This document shows, one piece after another, positions 16,549-25,753 of a stretch of 64,000 bases of DNA. Source of the stretch: Candidatus Binatia bacterium (lineage in GTDB: Bacteria > Desulfobacterota > Binatia > UBA12015). Position numbers and translations under genes: made by a program. A model generated the notes under the pieces. That model made no database searches, was not told where the DNA came from, and worked only from the letters and a program-made list of their open reading frames with translations. The stretch covers positions 124,001 to 188,000 of the forward strand of contig JAQWJE010000008.1 in NCBI GenBank assembly GCA_029248525.1, read 5' to 3'. The first letter of the stretch is position 1, and every line of letters starts with the position of its first letter.

Positions 16549-17439
16549 TCAGCGCCGTCGCCAGTGAATCGCGAGCATTTCTCGATAATGGTAAAGCCGA
16601 CCGAGCGCTCGGTAGCGATTGCGGATGTTTCCGGTTGCGGTCCACAGGCTGTAGAGGGTGACGGCCTTGAGCAGGTTGGGCAGGATGCTGGAGAATAATC
16701 CGTTCGGTTTGTACGTGAAGCGGCTGCGCCCCTGAGCCCGGTAATGCTCGCGGAAAAAATCTTCGGTCAGGTGGGCATCCTCCACGCGGTGGACCACGCG
16801 CGCGTCGGCGATATAGTCGATTTCCCCGCCGAGGTGGCGGATGCGATCCGCCAATTTACGTTCGTCGTTCAAGCCGGCCGCTCCGGGGCCCAGGCGCTCA
16901 TCGAAGCCGCCGATCACGCCCATCGTATGGCGCTTCAGGGCCATGTTGAAGCCGATCAATTCGCTGCGCTTGCTTCCCGGGGGGAGCACGTGTCGGACGA
17001 TCGTCCCCCGGCCTTCAATCGATTGCCGGAGGCCGTCGTCGGTCTCGAACTCCTCGGGCCAGGCGATGGTTCCCTGCGCGGCGACAGACTCGGGATGTTC
17101 CTCGAAATGGTCCGAGATTGCGGCCAGCCACCGCGGCTCGACCAGGACGTCATCGTCGAGAAAGCACAGAATCCCGCCGCTCGAGGTTGCCATCGCGGCG
17201 TTGACCGCCCGAGATTTCCCTCGTTTGTCGACTCGTACGACGGTGCGAGATTTCCCCGAGCGTCGCCAATCGGAGAGCAGGCGGGAGGTACCATCGGTCG
17301 AACCATTATCCGCCACAATGATTTCCCACGCGCAGTCGGGTGGGTCGAGACTGTCCATGCTGTGTAAAAGGTCGGACAAATGCGAGACCCGGTTCCGCGT
17401 CGGAATGATGATCGAGATGCGTGCACGGTCGGGCCTCAC
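16549..17439 (-). CDS. Glycosyltransferase family 2
   Basis: 296 residues, cytoplasmic GT-A fold enzyme. It shows ISIIIPTRNRVSHL at the start, VADNGSTDGT for nucleotide binding, the metal-binding LCFLDDDVL, and the acceptor-side block GAAGLNDERKLADRI (ED/DE-like). A hydrophobic stretch near the end (SILPNLLKAVTLYSLW) may touch the membrane. Donor and acceptor are unknown. The start is a GTG at 17439 overlapping the upstream TGA as GTGA; the longer frame back to 17643 would lie wholly within gamma-glutamyltransferase. Its coupling to that gene is not functionally obvious. Confidence 0.85.
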   Translation of the reverse strand: MRPDRARISIIIPTRNRVSHLSDLLHSMDSLDPPDCAWEIIVADNGSTDGTSRLLSDWRRSGKSRTVVRVDKRGKSRAVNAAMATSSGGILCFLDDDVLVEPRWLAAISDHFEEHPESVAAQGTIAWPEEFETDDGLRQSIEGRGTIVRHVLPPGSKRSELIGFNMALKRHTMGVIGGFDERLGPGAAGLNDERKLADRIRHLGGEIDYIADARVVHRVEDAHLTEDFFREHYRAQGRSRFTYKPNGLFSSILPNLLKAVTLYSLWTATGNIRNRYRALGRLYHYREMLAIHWRRR

Positions 17440-19094
17440 GGTGTGGCCTCGGTTTCGCTGAGCTTCGCGCTTCCACCCTTGCGGCGGTCGCCGGCTCCGG
17501 CAAACGAACCTCCGGGTTCTCGGACCGCCAGAGACGCGGCGGCAACGCCGCGAACTTCGCGAATCTGGTGGCCGAGCATCTGCAGCGCGGCGCGGTCGAC
17601 TTCGGGCATTTCCCTCTCGACCAGCAAATAGTCCGGCATCCATTGGTGGTGAACGCGAGGCGCGCCTACGGCCATTTCAGGGGACATGTCGAAGTCGAGC
17701 ACATTGGAGAGCACCTCCAGCGTCGCGCTGATGATCAGTGGACCACCAGAGGCGCCGACCGCGATGATCGCCTTGTTCCGGCGCACGGCAAGGGTCGGGG
17801 TCATGCTGCTGGCCGGTCTTTTGCCGGGTGCGATGCGGTTGGTGGGCCCCGGGGCCAGCCCGAAGAGATTGGGCGCATCGAAGGTGAAATCGTCGATTTC
17901 GTTATTCAGGATGATGCCCGTGCCCGGGACACCGACGAGGCTGCCAAAGGTCGTGTTGACGGTGGTGGTGAGCGCTGCACCCGATCCGTTGCCCGCGAGC
18001 ACGGAAACGTGTGCCGTTCCGCTGTCCGATGGGGGTGGCGCGACAGGCGGGTAGCTCTCGCTCGGCAGGACTTCGTAGCTGCGCAGGCGATTCCGGAGTT
18101 CGGCACCTCGCGGCGGCCAAACCGCGGCATCCCAACCGGGGTCACCTGCCGACTGGGCTCGGTAGGCAAAGGCATGCTTGAGAATCTCGGCGAAAAGATG
18201 CCACCGCGTGGGTGTACTCGACCCCAGTCCTGCGACATCGTAAGCTTCCAGCGTATCCAGCGCGCTGATCAGGGCGATCCCGCCGCTGCTCGGAGGCGGC
18301 ATTGTCAGAATCTGCGCACCGCGGTAATTCGTGGTCAGTGGTCTCCGCCACAGAGCCTCGTAGTCGCGCAGATCCGCCATCTGTAAAACTCCACCTTGGG
18401 CCCGGGCGGCGGCCACGATGGCCTCGGCGATCGTCCCTTCGTAAAAGGCGGCCGGTCCTTCGGCGGCGATCCGACGAAAGGTAGCCGCGAGATCCGGGCG
18501 GGTGATGAGGTCGTCCGCCTCGGGCGCCTTTCCGTCAGCATCGAGAAATACCTGGCGGAGCGCCGGGTCCTGCGCGATGGATTCCCGCACCGCCTGAATT
18601 CTCTTCGCGAGATGAGGGGATACGCGGAAGCCTTCGCTGGCAAGCCGAATGGACGGCTCGAAGAGCCTGGCCCAGGGCAAATTCCCGAATCGCTGATGGG
18701 CCATCCAGAAACCGCGGATCTCGCCGGGGACGCCAATTGCCAGTCCGCCGCGTCGGCTGCGAGCGGGTTGGTAGACTCCGTTTTCCTCGTAGAGTTCGGG
18801 CGTGGACGCACCGGGGGCTCTTTCGCGGAAGTCGAGCGCCGACGCGATCCGGTCCGGGGCGCTCCAGATGACCAGAAAACCGCCGCCGCCGATACCGCAA
18901 GACGAGGGATGGACGGTACAGACGGCCAGAGCGGTCGCGATGGCTGCATCGACGGCACTGCCACCGTCGGCGAGGATTTTGGCTCCGGCTTCCGCTGCCT
19001 GAGGGTTTTCCGTGGCGACAACGCCGGGAGCAGCCTTCGCTGCCGAAGCTGCAAGTAGAAAGGTCAGGGCGATAAGGAACCGGAAAGTCACCAA
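17436..19094 (-). CDS. ggt: Gamma-glutamyltransferase
   Basis: 552 residues, the usual size. A signal peptide (1-21, ending AKA) sends it to the periplasm. It has the N-terminal block GGSAVDAAIATALAVCTVHP and GIGGGGFLV, and the autocleavage/catalytic Thr in GTAHVSV (T360), followed by TTTVNTTFGS, PGTGIILNNEIDDF and the GKRPASSMTPT loop, all standard for the family. It is an N-terminal nucleophile hydrolase that cleaves itself into two subunits, then hydrolyses or transfers the gamma-glutamyl group of glutathione. The ATG at 19094 is 76 bases from the divergent ArgA-like gene. Confidence 0.95.
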   Translation of the reverse strand: MVTFRFLIALTFLLAASAAKAAPGVVATENPQAAEAGAKILADGGSAVDAAIATALAVCTVHPSSCGIGGGGFLVIWSAPDRIASALDFRERAPGASTPELYEENGVYQPARSRRGGLAIGVPGEIRGFWMAHQRFGNLPWARLFEPSIRLASEGFRVSPHLAKRIQAVRESIAQDPALRQVFLDADGKAPEADDLITRPDLAATFRRIAAEGPAAFYEGTIAEAIVAAARAQGGVLQMADLRDYEALWRRPLTTNYRGAQILTMPPPSSGGIALISALDTLEAYDVAGLGSSTPTRWHLFAEILKHAFAYRAQSAGDPGWDAAVWPPRGAELRNRLRSYEVLPSESYPPVAPPPSDSGTAHVSVLAGNGSGAALTTTVNTTFGSLVGVPGTGIILNNEIDDFTFDAPNLFGLAPGPTNRIAPGKRPASSMTPTLAVRRNKAIIAVGASGGPLIISATLEVLSNVLDFDMSPEMAVGAPRVHHQWMPDYLLVEREMPEVDRAALQMLGHQIREVRGVAAASLAVREPGGSFAGAGDRRKGGSAKLSETEATP

Positions 19095-19170
19095 TTCCGG
19101 TTCTACTTCCGAGGAATCGAGAAGGCAACGCAGAAACGACTTCGAGGGCGAATTGTGTTAAGAAAAGTCC

Positions 19171-20325
19171 GTGGTTTTGGCCGGAGAAAAGGATTTTTAC
19201 CTCGCGGAGTTCCGTCAGCGAACGCTGGTGCTCGCCATCGAGCGCACCGCTCTGCAGAGAGTCGCGGCGCGGCGACGGTTTGCTGCGGTGACCCGGGAGT
19301 TGGTGGAAAACCGGACCCGGGTGGTCGTGGTGCTGGGTGGAGATGCCGGCGATCCGGCCGATGCACGTTCCTGGTTGCAGTTGCCCGAGAAGGCTCGGGC
19401 CCGACGATCTCCGCTCGGCGGCCGTGGCCCACGGCAGGATGCGGTCGGTTGGGACTCGGCAGCCGAAGAGCCCGGGTTGTCGCGCGTCTGGCAGGTGCTG
19501 CGCGGCCGTGATCTATGCCTCGTCGTGACGCCGGGGCAGGCACGAGGGGTCGCGGGACTCGTTGCCCGCGGGCTCCGGGCGCTGAAGTTGGTCCTCCTGG
19601 ACGAGCAGGGGGGCCTTCGGGAGGCTCCGTCGGCGTCGCCTCTCTCCTACCTTGACGGCTCGCGGCTCGAGGTCTTGCTGAAAGCGGGAGAGGCCGAGTT
19701 TCAGGGTCTTGGAGCGCGCCGTGGGGATCTGGAAGTCATTGGACAGATGCTCGACGCGGGCGTGGGCTCGGTCAACCTCTGCAAACCGGGTGATTTGGCG
19801 CAGGAGCTGTTCAGTTATCAGGGTGCTGGCACCTTTTTCTCGAGAGACGACCATTTGGCGATTGGTCGTTTATCGATCGATGACTTCTCGGAGGTCGAGC
19901 GCTTGCTCGCCCGCGGTCAGGCGGAGGGGTTGTTGAAACCGCGCACGGCAACCGAAGCTGGAGAGCTCCTGCTCGATGGCTACGGCGCCTGGATTGGCGA
20001 ACACCATTTGGCCGGGGTCGGTGCCTTGCGTCGAGGACTTTATGCGCCGGAGCAGGCGGCCGAGATCGCGGGTCTTTATGCGATCACGCGATTCAAGGGT
20101 GAGGGAATTGGCAAGAAACTCGTCCGTCGGATGATTCAGGACGCTCGGGATGATCAATTGCAGTTTGTCTTCAGCGTGACGTCGGCCGAGCGTGCCGCCA
20201 GTTTTTTTTGCAAGGAAGGTTTTCTCGAGGTCGCGCCCGAGTCACTTCCAGCGGCAAAATGGCATGGTTATCCGCCTGAGCGCCGGCAGCGGATTCGCGC
20301 ATTTCGGATGGCTCTGTCGGGCTAG
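19171..20325 (+). CDS. ArgA-like N-acetylglutamate synthase: amino-acid-kinase-like domain plus GNAT domain
   Basis: 384 residues. Residues about 1-235 look like a shortened amino-acid-kinase fold: it carries QMLDAGVGSVNLCKPGDLAQEL, of the kind preceding the acetyltransferase in ArgA, but the start is not typical of an intact kinase active site. The GNAT domain has the acetyl-CoA loop FKGEGIGKKLVRRMI, then SAERAASFFCKEGF and an ArgA-like end (LPAAKWHGYPPERRQR). The likely reaction is acetyl-CoA plus glutamate to N-acetylglutamate, the first step of arginine synthesis. The GTG start has no clear ribosome-binding site. It converges with the SCP2 gene, with a 4-base overlap of ends. Confidence 0.65.
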   Translation: MVLAGEKDFYLAEFRQRTLVLAIERTALQRVAARRRFAAVTRELVENRTRVVVVLGGDAGDPADARSWLQLPEKARARRSPLGGRGPRQDAVGWDSAAEEPGLSRVWQVLRGRDLCLVVTPGQARGVAGLVARGLRALKLVLLDEQGGLREAPSASPLSYLDGSRLEVLLKAGEAEFQGLGARRGDLEVIGQMLDAGVGSVNLCKPGDLAQELFSYQGAGTFFSRDDHLAIGRLSIDDFSEVERLLARGQAEGLLKPRTATEAGELLLDGYGAWIGEHHLAGVGALRRGLYAPEQAAEIAGLYAITRFKGEGIGKKLVRRMIQDARDDQLQFVFSVTSAERAASFFCKEGFLEVAPESLPAAKWHGYPPERRQRIRAFRMALSG

Positions 20326-20648
20326 CCGAGCCCGAGCAGGTCGCGGAGCCGCGTTGCGAGGGAGAGATCCCCGTTGACCCGCAGGCGACCGGTCATGAAC
20401 GCGAGCTGGTGGCTTATTTTCCCGGTCGCGAGATCCACATAATCGCGTGCGGTCATTTTCAGGGTCATGCTGGGGGACTGATGCAGGCCGGGCTCAATCA
20501 CGCAGGAGTTGTCGCGGATCGTGACGATATAGGGGCCTCCCTCATCCTCGGGAGACAATTCGAATTGAATCACGGCGTTGAGGCCCGGGGCCATCTCGGG
20601 ATCGAAGCGGCCGGGTAGTTCAGCCATCAATTCTGTGACGTTGGGCAT
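20322..20648 (-). CDS. SCP2 sterol-binding domain protein
   Basis: 108 residues, a single SCP2 domain: an N-terminal helix, then INxVIQFELSPEDE-like strands (here NAVIQFELSPEDEGG), the MTLKMTARDYVDLATG helix-turn, and the GRLRVNGDLSLATRL end. The family forms a hydrophobic tunnel that binds acyl-CoAs, sterols or other lipids. It could support the acyl-CoA genes 8 kb downstream, but no operon link exists. There is no ribosome-binding site before the ATG, and a TTGACA at 20680-20685 lies about 30 bases upstream, so the mRNA may be leaderless. Confidence 0.85.
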   Translation of the reverse strand: MPNVTELMAELPGRFDPEMAPGLNAVIQFELSPEDEGGPYIVTIRDNSCVIEPGLHQSPSMTLKMTARDYVDLATGKISHQLAFMTGRLRVNGDLSLATRLRDLLGLG

Positions 20649-20770
20649 CGCGTGGGTAGATGGTGGAGCGCTGAGCGGATGTCAAATCCAGTAAAGTTGA
20701 TCTGTGGAAATTCCTTCGAATTGCGTTCCTTTCCATTGCCTTCTCCCACCCGCGGACTAGTGGATTCTGG

Positions 20771-21745
20771 ATGTCTGCTCATCGAGTCGAGGACCAATCG
20801 GATATTCTCCTCCATCCAACCGATCCAGCCTATCCCCGCCTGCTGGCCTGTATCGAAGACCCGCCGAATCCATTACGGATGCGAGGCCTTACCGCAGATC
20901 TTCCGGCATTCTTTTGCGCACCGACCATCGGTATCGTGGGGAGTCGAGCCTGCCGGATGGACGCCGAGGCCTTCGCGCGGCGGCTCGGCCGGGATCTCGC
21001 ACGGTCCGGTTGGGTGGTCGTAAGCGGGTTGGCTCGTGGGATCGACGCAGCGGCGCATCAGGGGGCGTTGGAGGCTGGGGGGCGGACCCTCGCCGTGGTT
21101 GGTTGCGGTCTTGATGTGGCGTATCCTCGGGCAAACCGGGCGCTGCGCGAGGCGATCGGTCGCCGCGGCCTGCTGGTGGGGGAATACCCGCCCGGGACGC
21201 CGCCGTGGAAGCAGAATTTTCCGGCCCGAAACCGGATTCTGAGTGGTTTGAGCTGCGGGGTCATTGTCGTGGAAGCAAGTGAGCGCAGCGGATCGCTGAT
21301 TACGGCGCGACTCGCCCTGGCGCAGGGACGCGAGGTGCTGGCAGTCCCCGGATCGCCTCTGGACGGGCGCTCGCGCGGCAGCAACGCCTTGCTGCGCGAT
21401 GGAGCGGGGCTCGTGCAGTCGGCGGCCGACGTCGCCGAAGCCCTTCCCTGGTCGGCTTCCTGGGCGCCGTTGTTGCGCTCGCCGAACAGCGAAACCGACA
21501 GCGGAAATAACAGCGCGCCGGGCCGCAGGCCGGATAGGGCCCCGGAGAGTGTTCCCGGCCGCGCGGTCCGAACCTCGGCCCCGGGGTCGGCTCTGGAAGG
21601 CTTGATCGATCAGGGTGTTCAGGTGGTGGACGCACTATCGGCCGCCACACGACGACCCGTAGGAGAGTTGCAGGCCGAGCTCTTTGGTCTGGAGCAGGGC
21701 GGGCGGATCAGGCGTCTCGCGGACGGCAGTTACCGATTGGCCTGA
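20771..21745 (+). CDS. dprA: DNA-processing protein DprA
   Basis: 324 residues. The Rossmann-like core has GIVGSRACRMDA, VSGLARGIDAAAHQGAL, the VVGCGLDVAYPRAN block, the ARNRILSGLS motif and SGSLITARLAL; all are hallmarks of DprA/Smf. A low-complexity linker (about 235-268) precedes a winged-helix-like C-terminal domain (about 270-324). DprA loads RecA onto incoming single-stranded DNA during transformation. It is followed 40 bases later by trmFO; dprA, topA and trmFO are neighbours in many bacteria, and topA is missing here. Confidence 0.95.
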   Translation: MSAHRVEDQSDILLHPTDPAYPRLLACIEDPPNPLRMRGLTADLPAFFCAPTIGIVGSRACRMDAEAFARRLGRDLARSGWVVVSGLARGIDAAAHQGALEAGGRTLAVVGCGLDVAYPRANRALREAIGRRGLLVGEYPPGTPPWKQNFPARNRILSGLSCGVIVVEASERSGSLITARLALAQGREVLAVPGSPLDGRSRGSNALLRDGAGLVQSAADVAEALPWSASWAPLLRSPNSETDSGNNSAPGRRPDRAPESVPGRAVRTSAPGSALEGLIDQGVQVVDALSAATRRPVGELQAELFGLEQGGRIRRLADGSYRLA

Positions 21746-21785
21746 ATGCGTGGCTCTCAGGCAACCCGGAAGCTAGGGTGCAGGG

Positions 21786-23120
21786 ATGTCCGGTCGAGTC
21801 AAAGTGGTGGGAGGCGGTCTCGCGGGTTGCGAAGCCGCATGGCAGCTCGCGCTGCGCGGCGTAGATGTGGATCTGCACGAGATGCGCCCCGAACGCAGCA
21901 CCGAAGCTCATCAGACACAGGATCTTGCCGAGCTGGTCTGCTCGAACAGCTTTCGCAGCGCCGAGCATACGGCCGCGGTCGGACTCCTGAAAGACGAGCT
22001 TCGATCGGTTGGCTCCCTGATCATGCGGGAAGCCGATCGCCATCGGGTCCCTGCCGGCGGTTCGCTTGCCGTGGACCGGGAAGGCTTTGCGGCGGGAGTC
22101 ACGGCGGCGATCGAGACTGCTCCGCATATTCGCCTGGTTCGGGGAGAGGTTACCGAGCTGCCCGAGGGCCTGACGATTCTCGCCTCGGGCCCTTTGACTT
22201 CCAGTTCGCTTGCGCAGTCTCTCTTCGGGCTCTTTGGTGAGGAATATCTATATTTCTATGATGCGATCGCGCCCATCGTCGTGGCTGACTCGATTGATTT
22301 CGACACGGCTTGGCGAGCCTCGCGTTACGACAAGGGGGGGGACGACTATATCAATTGCCCCCTCGATGAAGCTCAGTACAACTCTCTCATCGACGAGGTT
22401 CTGGCGGCAGAAAAAGTCGAGACCAAATCCTTTGAGCGATGCGTTCATTTTGAGGGCTGCCTGCCCATCGAAGAGATGGCCCGGCGGGGCCGCAAGACTC
22501 TCTCCTTCGGCCCCCTCAAACCGGTCGGGTTGCGCGATCCGAACACGGGTCATCGGGCTCATGCGGTCGTCCAGCTCCGGCAGGATGATCGGGAAGCTCG
22601 TCTGTTCAACATGGTGGGCTTCCAAACGAAGATGACCTATCCGGAACAGCGCCGGATCTTTCGCATGATTCCGGGGCTGGAGAAGGCGGAGTTCGTGCGT
22701 TTGGGCAGTCTGCATCGAAACACCTTCATCGATTCCCCAAAACTTCTGCGACCGAGTCTGCAGACGCGAGCGCGCGAGGATCTCTACCTCGCGGGCCAAC
22801 TCATCGGTGTTGAGGGGTATCTCGAATCGACATCGATGGGCTGGTTGGCCGGGGTCAATGTGGCGCGTCGTCTCGCGGGTCAGGAGCCTCTTTCCCCACC
22901 AGCAACGACTTCCTTGGGTTCCCTTTTGGGGTACGTGACGGACGAAAACCGCACAAATTTTCAACCAATCAATGCGAATTATGGACTTTTCCCGCCTCTC
23001 CCGGGCCGGACGCGCAAGGGGCGCGAGCGGCGGCTCAAGCAGGCGGAGCGGGCGCTGGCCGAAATGGAGCCATTTTCCGCCCATGCGACCGCGGATGTGG
23101 CCGAGGCGGTGCCGGGTTAA
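21786..23120 (+). CDS. trmFO: Methylenetetrahydrofolate-tRNA-(uracil-5-)-methyltransferase TrmFO
   Basis: 444 residues. The FAD-binding dinucleotide fold is at the N-terminus ([18 protein letters not shown]). Family blocks include [52 protein letters not shown] and the C-terminal [15 protein letters not shown]. It makes ribothymidine-54 in the T-loop of tRNA using methylenetetrahydrofolate and FADH2. The length matches the family. It follows dprA closely, and a 148-base gap separates it from ilvE. Confidence 0.96.
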   Translation: MSGRVKVVGGGLAGCEAAWQLALRGVDVDLHEMRPERSTEAHQTQDLAELVCSNSFRSAEHTAAVGLLKDELRSVGSLIMREADRHRVPAGGSLAVDREGFAAGVTAAIETAPHIRLVRGEVTELPEGLTILASGPLTSSSLAQSLFGLFGEEYLYFYDAIAPIVVADSIDFDTAWRASRYDKGGDDYINCPLDEAQYNSLIDEVLAAEKVETKSFERCVHFEGCLPIEEMARRGRKTLSFGPLKPVGLRDPNTGHRAHAVVQLRQDDREARLFNMVGFQTKMTYPEQRRIFRMIPGLEKAEFVRLGSLHRNTFIDSPKLLRPSLQTRAREDLYLAGQLIGVEGYLESTSMGWLAGVNVARRLAGQEPLSPPATTSLGSLLGYVTDENRTNFQPINANYGLFPPLPGRTRKGRERRLKQAERALAEMEPFSAHATADVAEAVPG

Positions 23121-23268
23121 ATTCTTCGACTGGCGTGGAATTTCACTCTCCGTGGGGGAGGCGCACCAAGGGAATCTTCTGTTAAGAGTTGGCTGCGGTC
23201 CTGCGAGGAGACGCAGGGAAAACAAGGCGTTGATCATTAATCGACGCGGGGCGTATCGGAGGTTGTGA

Positions 23269-24183
23269 GTGGACAAGGGATCCTGGATATGGATGGACGG
23301 AGAATTCGTTCCTTGGGACGAGGCAAACGTGCATGTCCTGACGCACACGCTGCACTATGGATTTGGCGTCTTCGAGGGGATTCGTTGCTACCGACAGGAC
23401 GACGGCTCTACGGCAATCTTCCGTCTCGAGGACCACAACCGGCGACTTTTTGATTCGGCCCATATCCTCGGCCTCCCAATTCCCTTTTCGCGGGACGAAG
23501 TTTATAAGGCCTGTATCGAGACGGTCGAACGGAACGGTCTCGAAGAAGGCTACCTGCGCCCCCTTGTTTTCAATGGCGCCGGCGAGATGGGGTTGGCGGT
23601 GCTCAACAAGGTCCGTGTTTCGATCGCCTGCTGGCCATGGGGCGCCTATCTAGGGGAAGACGCGGCGCAGAAGGGGATCCGGGTCAAGACCTCCTCTTTC
23701 TCGCGGGTTCACAGCAATACGCTGATGTCGAAATCGAAAGCGGTCGGACTCTATATCAATTCGATTCTTGCCGCTCATGAGGCGCACGATGCCGGTTACG
23801 ATGAGGCCTTGCTGCTCGATACAGCCGGATTTGCCGCAGAAGGCCCCGGGGAGAACCTTTTCGTGGTGCGTGACGGGGAGATCCTGACACCGTCTGCGGA
23901 ATCGATCCTGCCGGGGATTACCCGGGATACGGTGATCGGCCTGCTTCGCGAAGGTGGATATTCCGTTCGTGAGGAGCGTATTTCTCGCGACCAGATCTAC
24001 GTCGCCGATGAAGCCTTCTTCTGTGGTACCGCCGCCGAGATTGCGACCATCCGGGAACTCGACGGCCGCCAGATCGGCAGCGGCCAGCGAGGTCCCATCA
24101 CGGAATGGGTTCAGGGACGTTATGCGGCGACCATTCGCGGCGGCGAAGGTGCAAAACCGGAATGGCTCAAAAAAGTTGGCTAG
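23269..24183 (+). CDS. ilvE: Branched-chain amino acid aminotransferase
   Basis: 304 residues, fold type IV PLP enzyme. Features: MDGEFVPWDEANVHVLTHTL, GVFEGIRCYR, the PLP-Lys region SNTLMSKSKAVGLYINS, the DEALLLDTAGFAAEGPGENL block, and GTAAEIATIRELDGR. It catalyses the last step of valine, leucine and isoleucine synthesis, with glutamate as amino donor. The start is a GTG at 23269 with GGAGG six bases upstream (23258-23262). The 148-base leader shows no recognisable attenuator. Confidence 0.95.
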   Translation: MDKGSWIWMDGEFVPWDEANVHVLTHTLHYGFGVFEGIRCYRQDDGSTAIFRLEDHNRRLFDSAHILGLPIPFSRDEVYKACIETVERNGLEEGYLRPLVFNGAGEMGLAVLNKVRVSIACWPWGAYLGEDAAQKGIRVKTSSFSRVHSNTLMSKSKAVGLYINSILAAHEAHDAGYDEALLLDTAGFAAEGPGENLFVVRDGEILTPSAESILPGITRDTVIGLLREGGYSVREERISRDQIYVADEAFFCGTAAEIATIRELDGRQIGSGQRGPITEWVQGRYAATIRGGEGAKPEWLKKVG

Positions 24184-24902
24184 GCGCCTCTGTGCGTCGT
24201 GCGCTTGATGTGACCTCCTCGCTCGGGACGACTCTATTGTCCGGAGCAGGTGGCCGAGCCGTGCAAGGGATCGGACCTCGCCCGCAAGAGCGACTGGTTC
24301 TTTATGATTTCGAGGCTTGTCCATTCTGCAGGAAGGTGAGGGAGCTTCTTTCCGACCTGGATCTCGAAGCGGAGATCCGCCCATGTCCCAAAGGGGGACG
24401 TCGTTTTCGACTCGAGGCCGGACGTCGCGGGGGACGCGAGCAATTTCCCTTTTTGCTCGACCCGAATACGGGTGTCGAGATGTACGAGTCGGAGGAAATC
24501 CTTCAATACCTGGTGCGGCAATATGGCGACGGGCGGTTCGAGCCGTATTTGCGTGGAAGCACGCTGAAGACTGTTTTTGGTTCGCTGGCTTCACTGCAGA
24601 GGATGGGCGCGGGCACATGGACGCGCGCGGATCGTGGGTCGGTGGAGCCCGCGGAACTCCTGGAATTGTGGAGCTTTGAGGCCTCGCCGTTTTGTCGTCT
24701 GGTTCGTGAGGCTTTGTGCGAGTTGGAACTTCCGTATATCTTGCGCAATGTGGCCAAGGACAGCCCGAGCCGACCCGAGTTTCTGGCGATTTCAGGTCAG
24801 ATGCAGGTGCCCTTCTTGCGGGACCCGAATACTGGCCAAGCACTCTTCGAGTCCGCCGAAATCATCGATTACCTGCAGGAGACCTACGGAGAGACCGAAT
24901 GA
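24162..24902 (+). CDS. Protein with two tandem glutathione S-transferase N-terminal (thioredoxin-fold) domains
   Basis: 246 residues. Domain 1 (about 60-140) has LYDFEACPFCRKVREL with a CPFC redox motif; domain 2 (about 165-246) has LWSFEASPFCRLVREA with SPFC. Both continue with the PFLxDPNTG and ESxEIxxYL blocks of GST-N. No helical GST C-domain is present. Proteins of this double form are known in bacteria and plastids, but the function is not established; a thiol or glutathione role is likely. The ATG at 24162 overlaps ilvE by 22 bases; a GTG at 24192, nine bases after the ilvE stop, is the alternative. Its end overlaps the aldolase start as ATGA. Confidence 0.78.
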   Translation: MAQKSWLGASVRRALDVTSSLGTTLLSGAGGRAVQGIGPRPQERLVLYDFEACPFCRKVRELLSDLDLEAEIRPCPKGGRRFRLEAGRRGGREQFPFLLDPNTGVEMYESEEILQYLVRQYGDGRFEPYLRGSTLKTVFGSLASLQRMGAGTWTRADRGSVEPAELLELWSFEASPFCRLVREALCELELPYILRNVAKDSPSRPEFLAISGQMQVPFLRDPNTGQALFESAEIIDYLQETYGETE

Positions 24903-25747
24903 GCAATCAGCCTCGTATGGAGCGACTTCTTGGCGCCGATCGAAAATGTTTTGACGTCGCGATCGATCATGGAATCTTCAACACGCCAGGCTTTCTTGCC
25001 GGGATCGAGGATATGGAAGCCGCGGTCGCCACGATCGTGGATGCCGGCCCCGATGCTGTGCAATTGGCTCCCGGGCAGGCGCATCTTTTGCAAAATGTTC
25101 CAGGTCGTCAGAAACCCTCGCTGGTATATCGCGCCGATGTCGCGAACGTTTATGGCCCCAATCCGCCATCGGAGCTTTTTTGCACGCTCATGGAGTCACC
25201 GGTGGAGCGCGCTGTCCGTGCTGACGCCGCGTGTGTCGTGATCTTTCTTCTGCTGATTCCCGAGGAGACGGAATTACATCGACAATGTGTAGAAAATCTC
25301 CTTCGCATCCAACCGGATTGCGAAGCTCTGGGGATGCCGCTGATGGTCGAACCGATCGCCATGAAGCCCGACGGCAAAGGTGGTTTCGCGGTCGATGGAG
25401 ATATGGCCACCGTGCGCACTCTGGTGCGTCAGGCGGTCGAACTTGGCGCGGATCTGATCAAGGCAGACCCGACCGATGACCCTGATGACTACCCGAAAGT
25501 CCTTGAGGCAGCCGGTCGATGTCCCGTTCTGGTCCGGGGTGGAGGCAAGGCGTCGGAAGAGGAGATCTTCCAGCGCACTGTGGATCTGATGGGGGCAGGT
25601 GCCTCGGGCATTGTCTACGGCCGCAATGTGATTCAGCACGAGAATCCGTCGGGGATCACGCGTGCTTTCATGGAAATTGTACATCGCGGCGCGTCGGCAT
25701 CCGATGCCATGGGCATTCTCTACGACCTCCCCGGAAGTCAGGATTAA
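24899..25747 (+). CDS. Class I aldolase of the DeoC/DhnA (LacD/LsrF-like) family
   Basis: 282 residues, TIM barrel. FDVAIDHGIFNTPG marks strand 1 of DhnA-type fructose-bisphosphate or LsrF-like aldolases; VEPIAMKPDG is strand 5; the Schiff-base Lys is K188 in GADLIKADPTDD; VRGGGKASEEE and GASGIVYGRNVIQ form the phosphate-binding end. The substrate could be fructose bisphosphate or another phospho-keto sugar. It begins by ATGA overlap with the double-GST gene and ends six bases before a class II aldolase, so the two aldolases are probably co-expressed. Confidence 0.85.
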   Translation: MSNQPRMERLLGADRKCFDVAIDHGIFNTPGFLAGIEDMEAAVATIVDAGPDAVQLAPGQAHLLQNVPGRQKPSLVYRADVANVYGPNPPSELFCTLMESPVERAVRADAACVVIFLLLIPEETELHRQCVENLLRIQPDCEALGMPLMVEPIAMKPDGKGGFAVDGDMATVRTLVRQAVELGADLIKADPTDDPDDYPKVLEAAGRCPVLVRGGGKASEEEIFQRTVDLMGAGASGIVYGRNVIQHENPSGITRAFMEIVHRGASASDAMGILYDLPGSQD

Positions 25748-25753
25748 CCCGGC

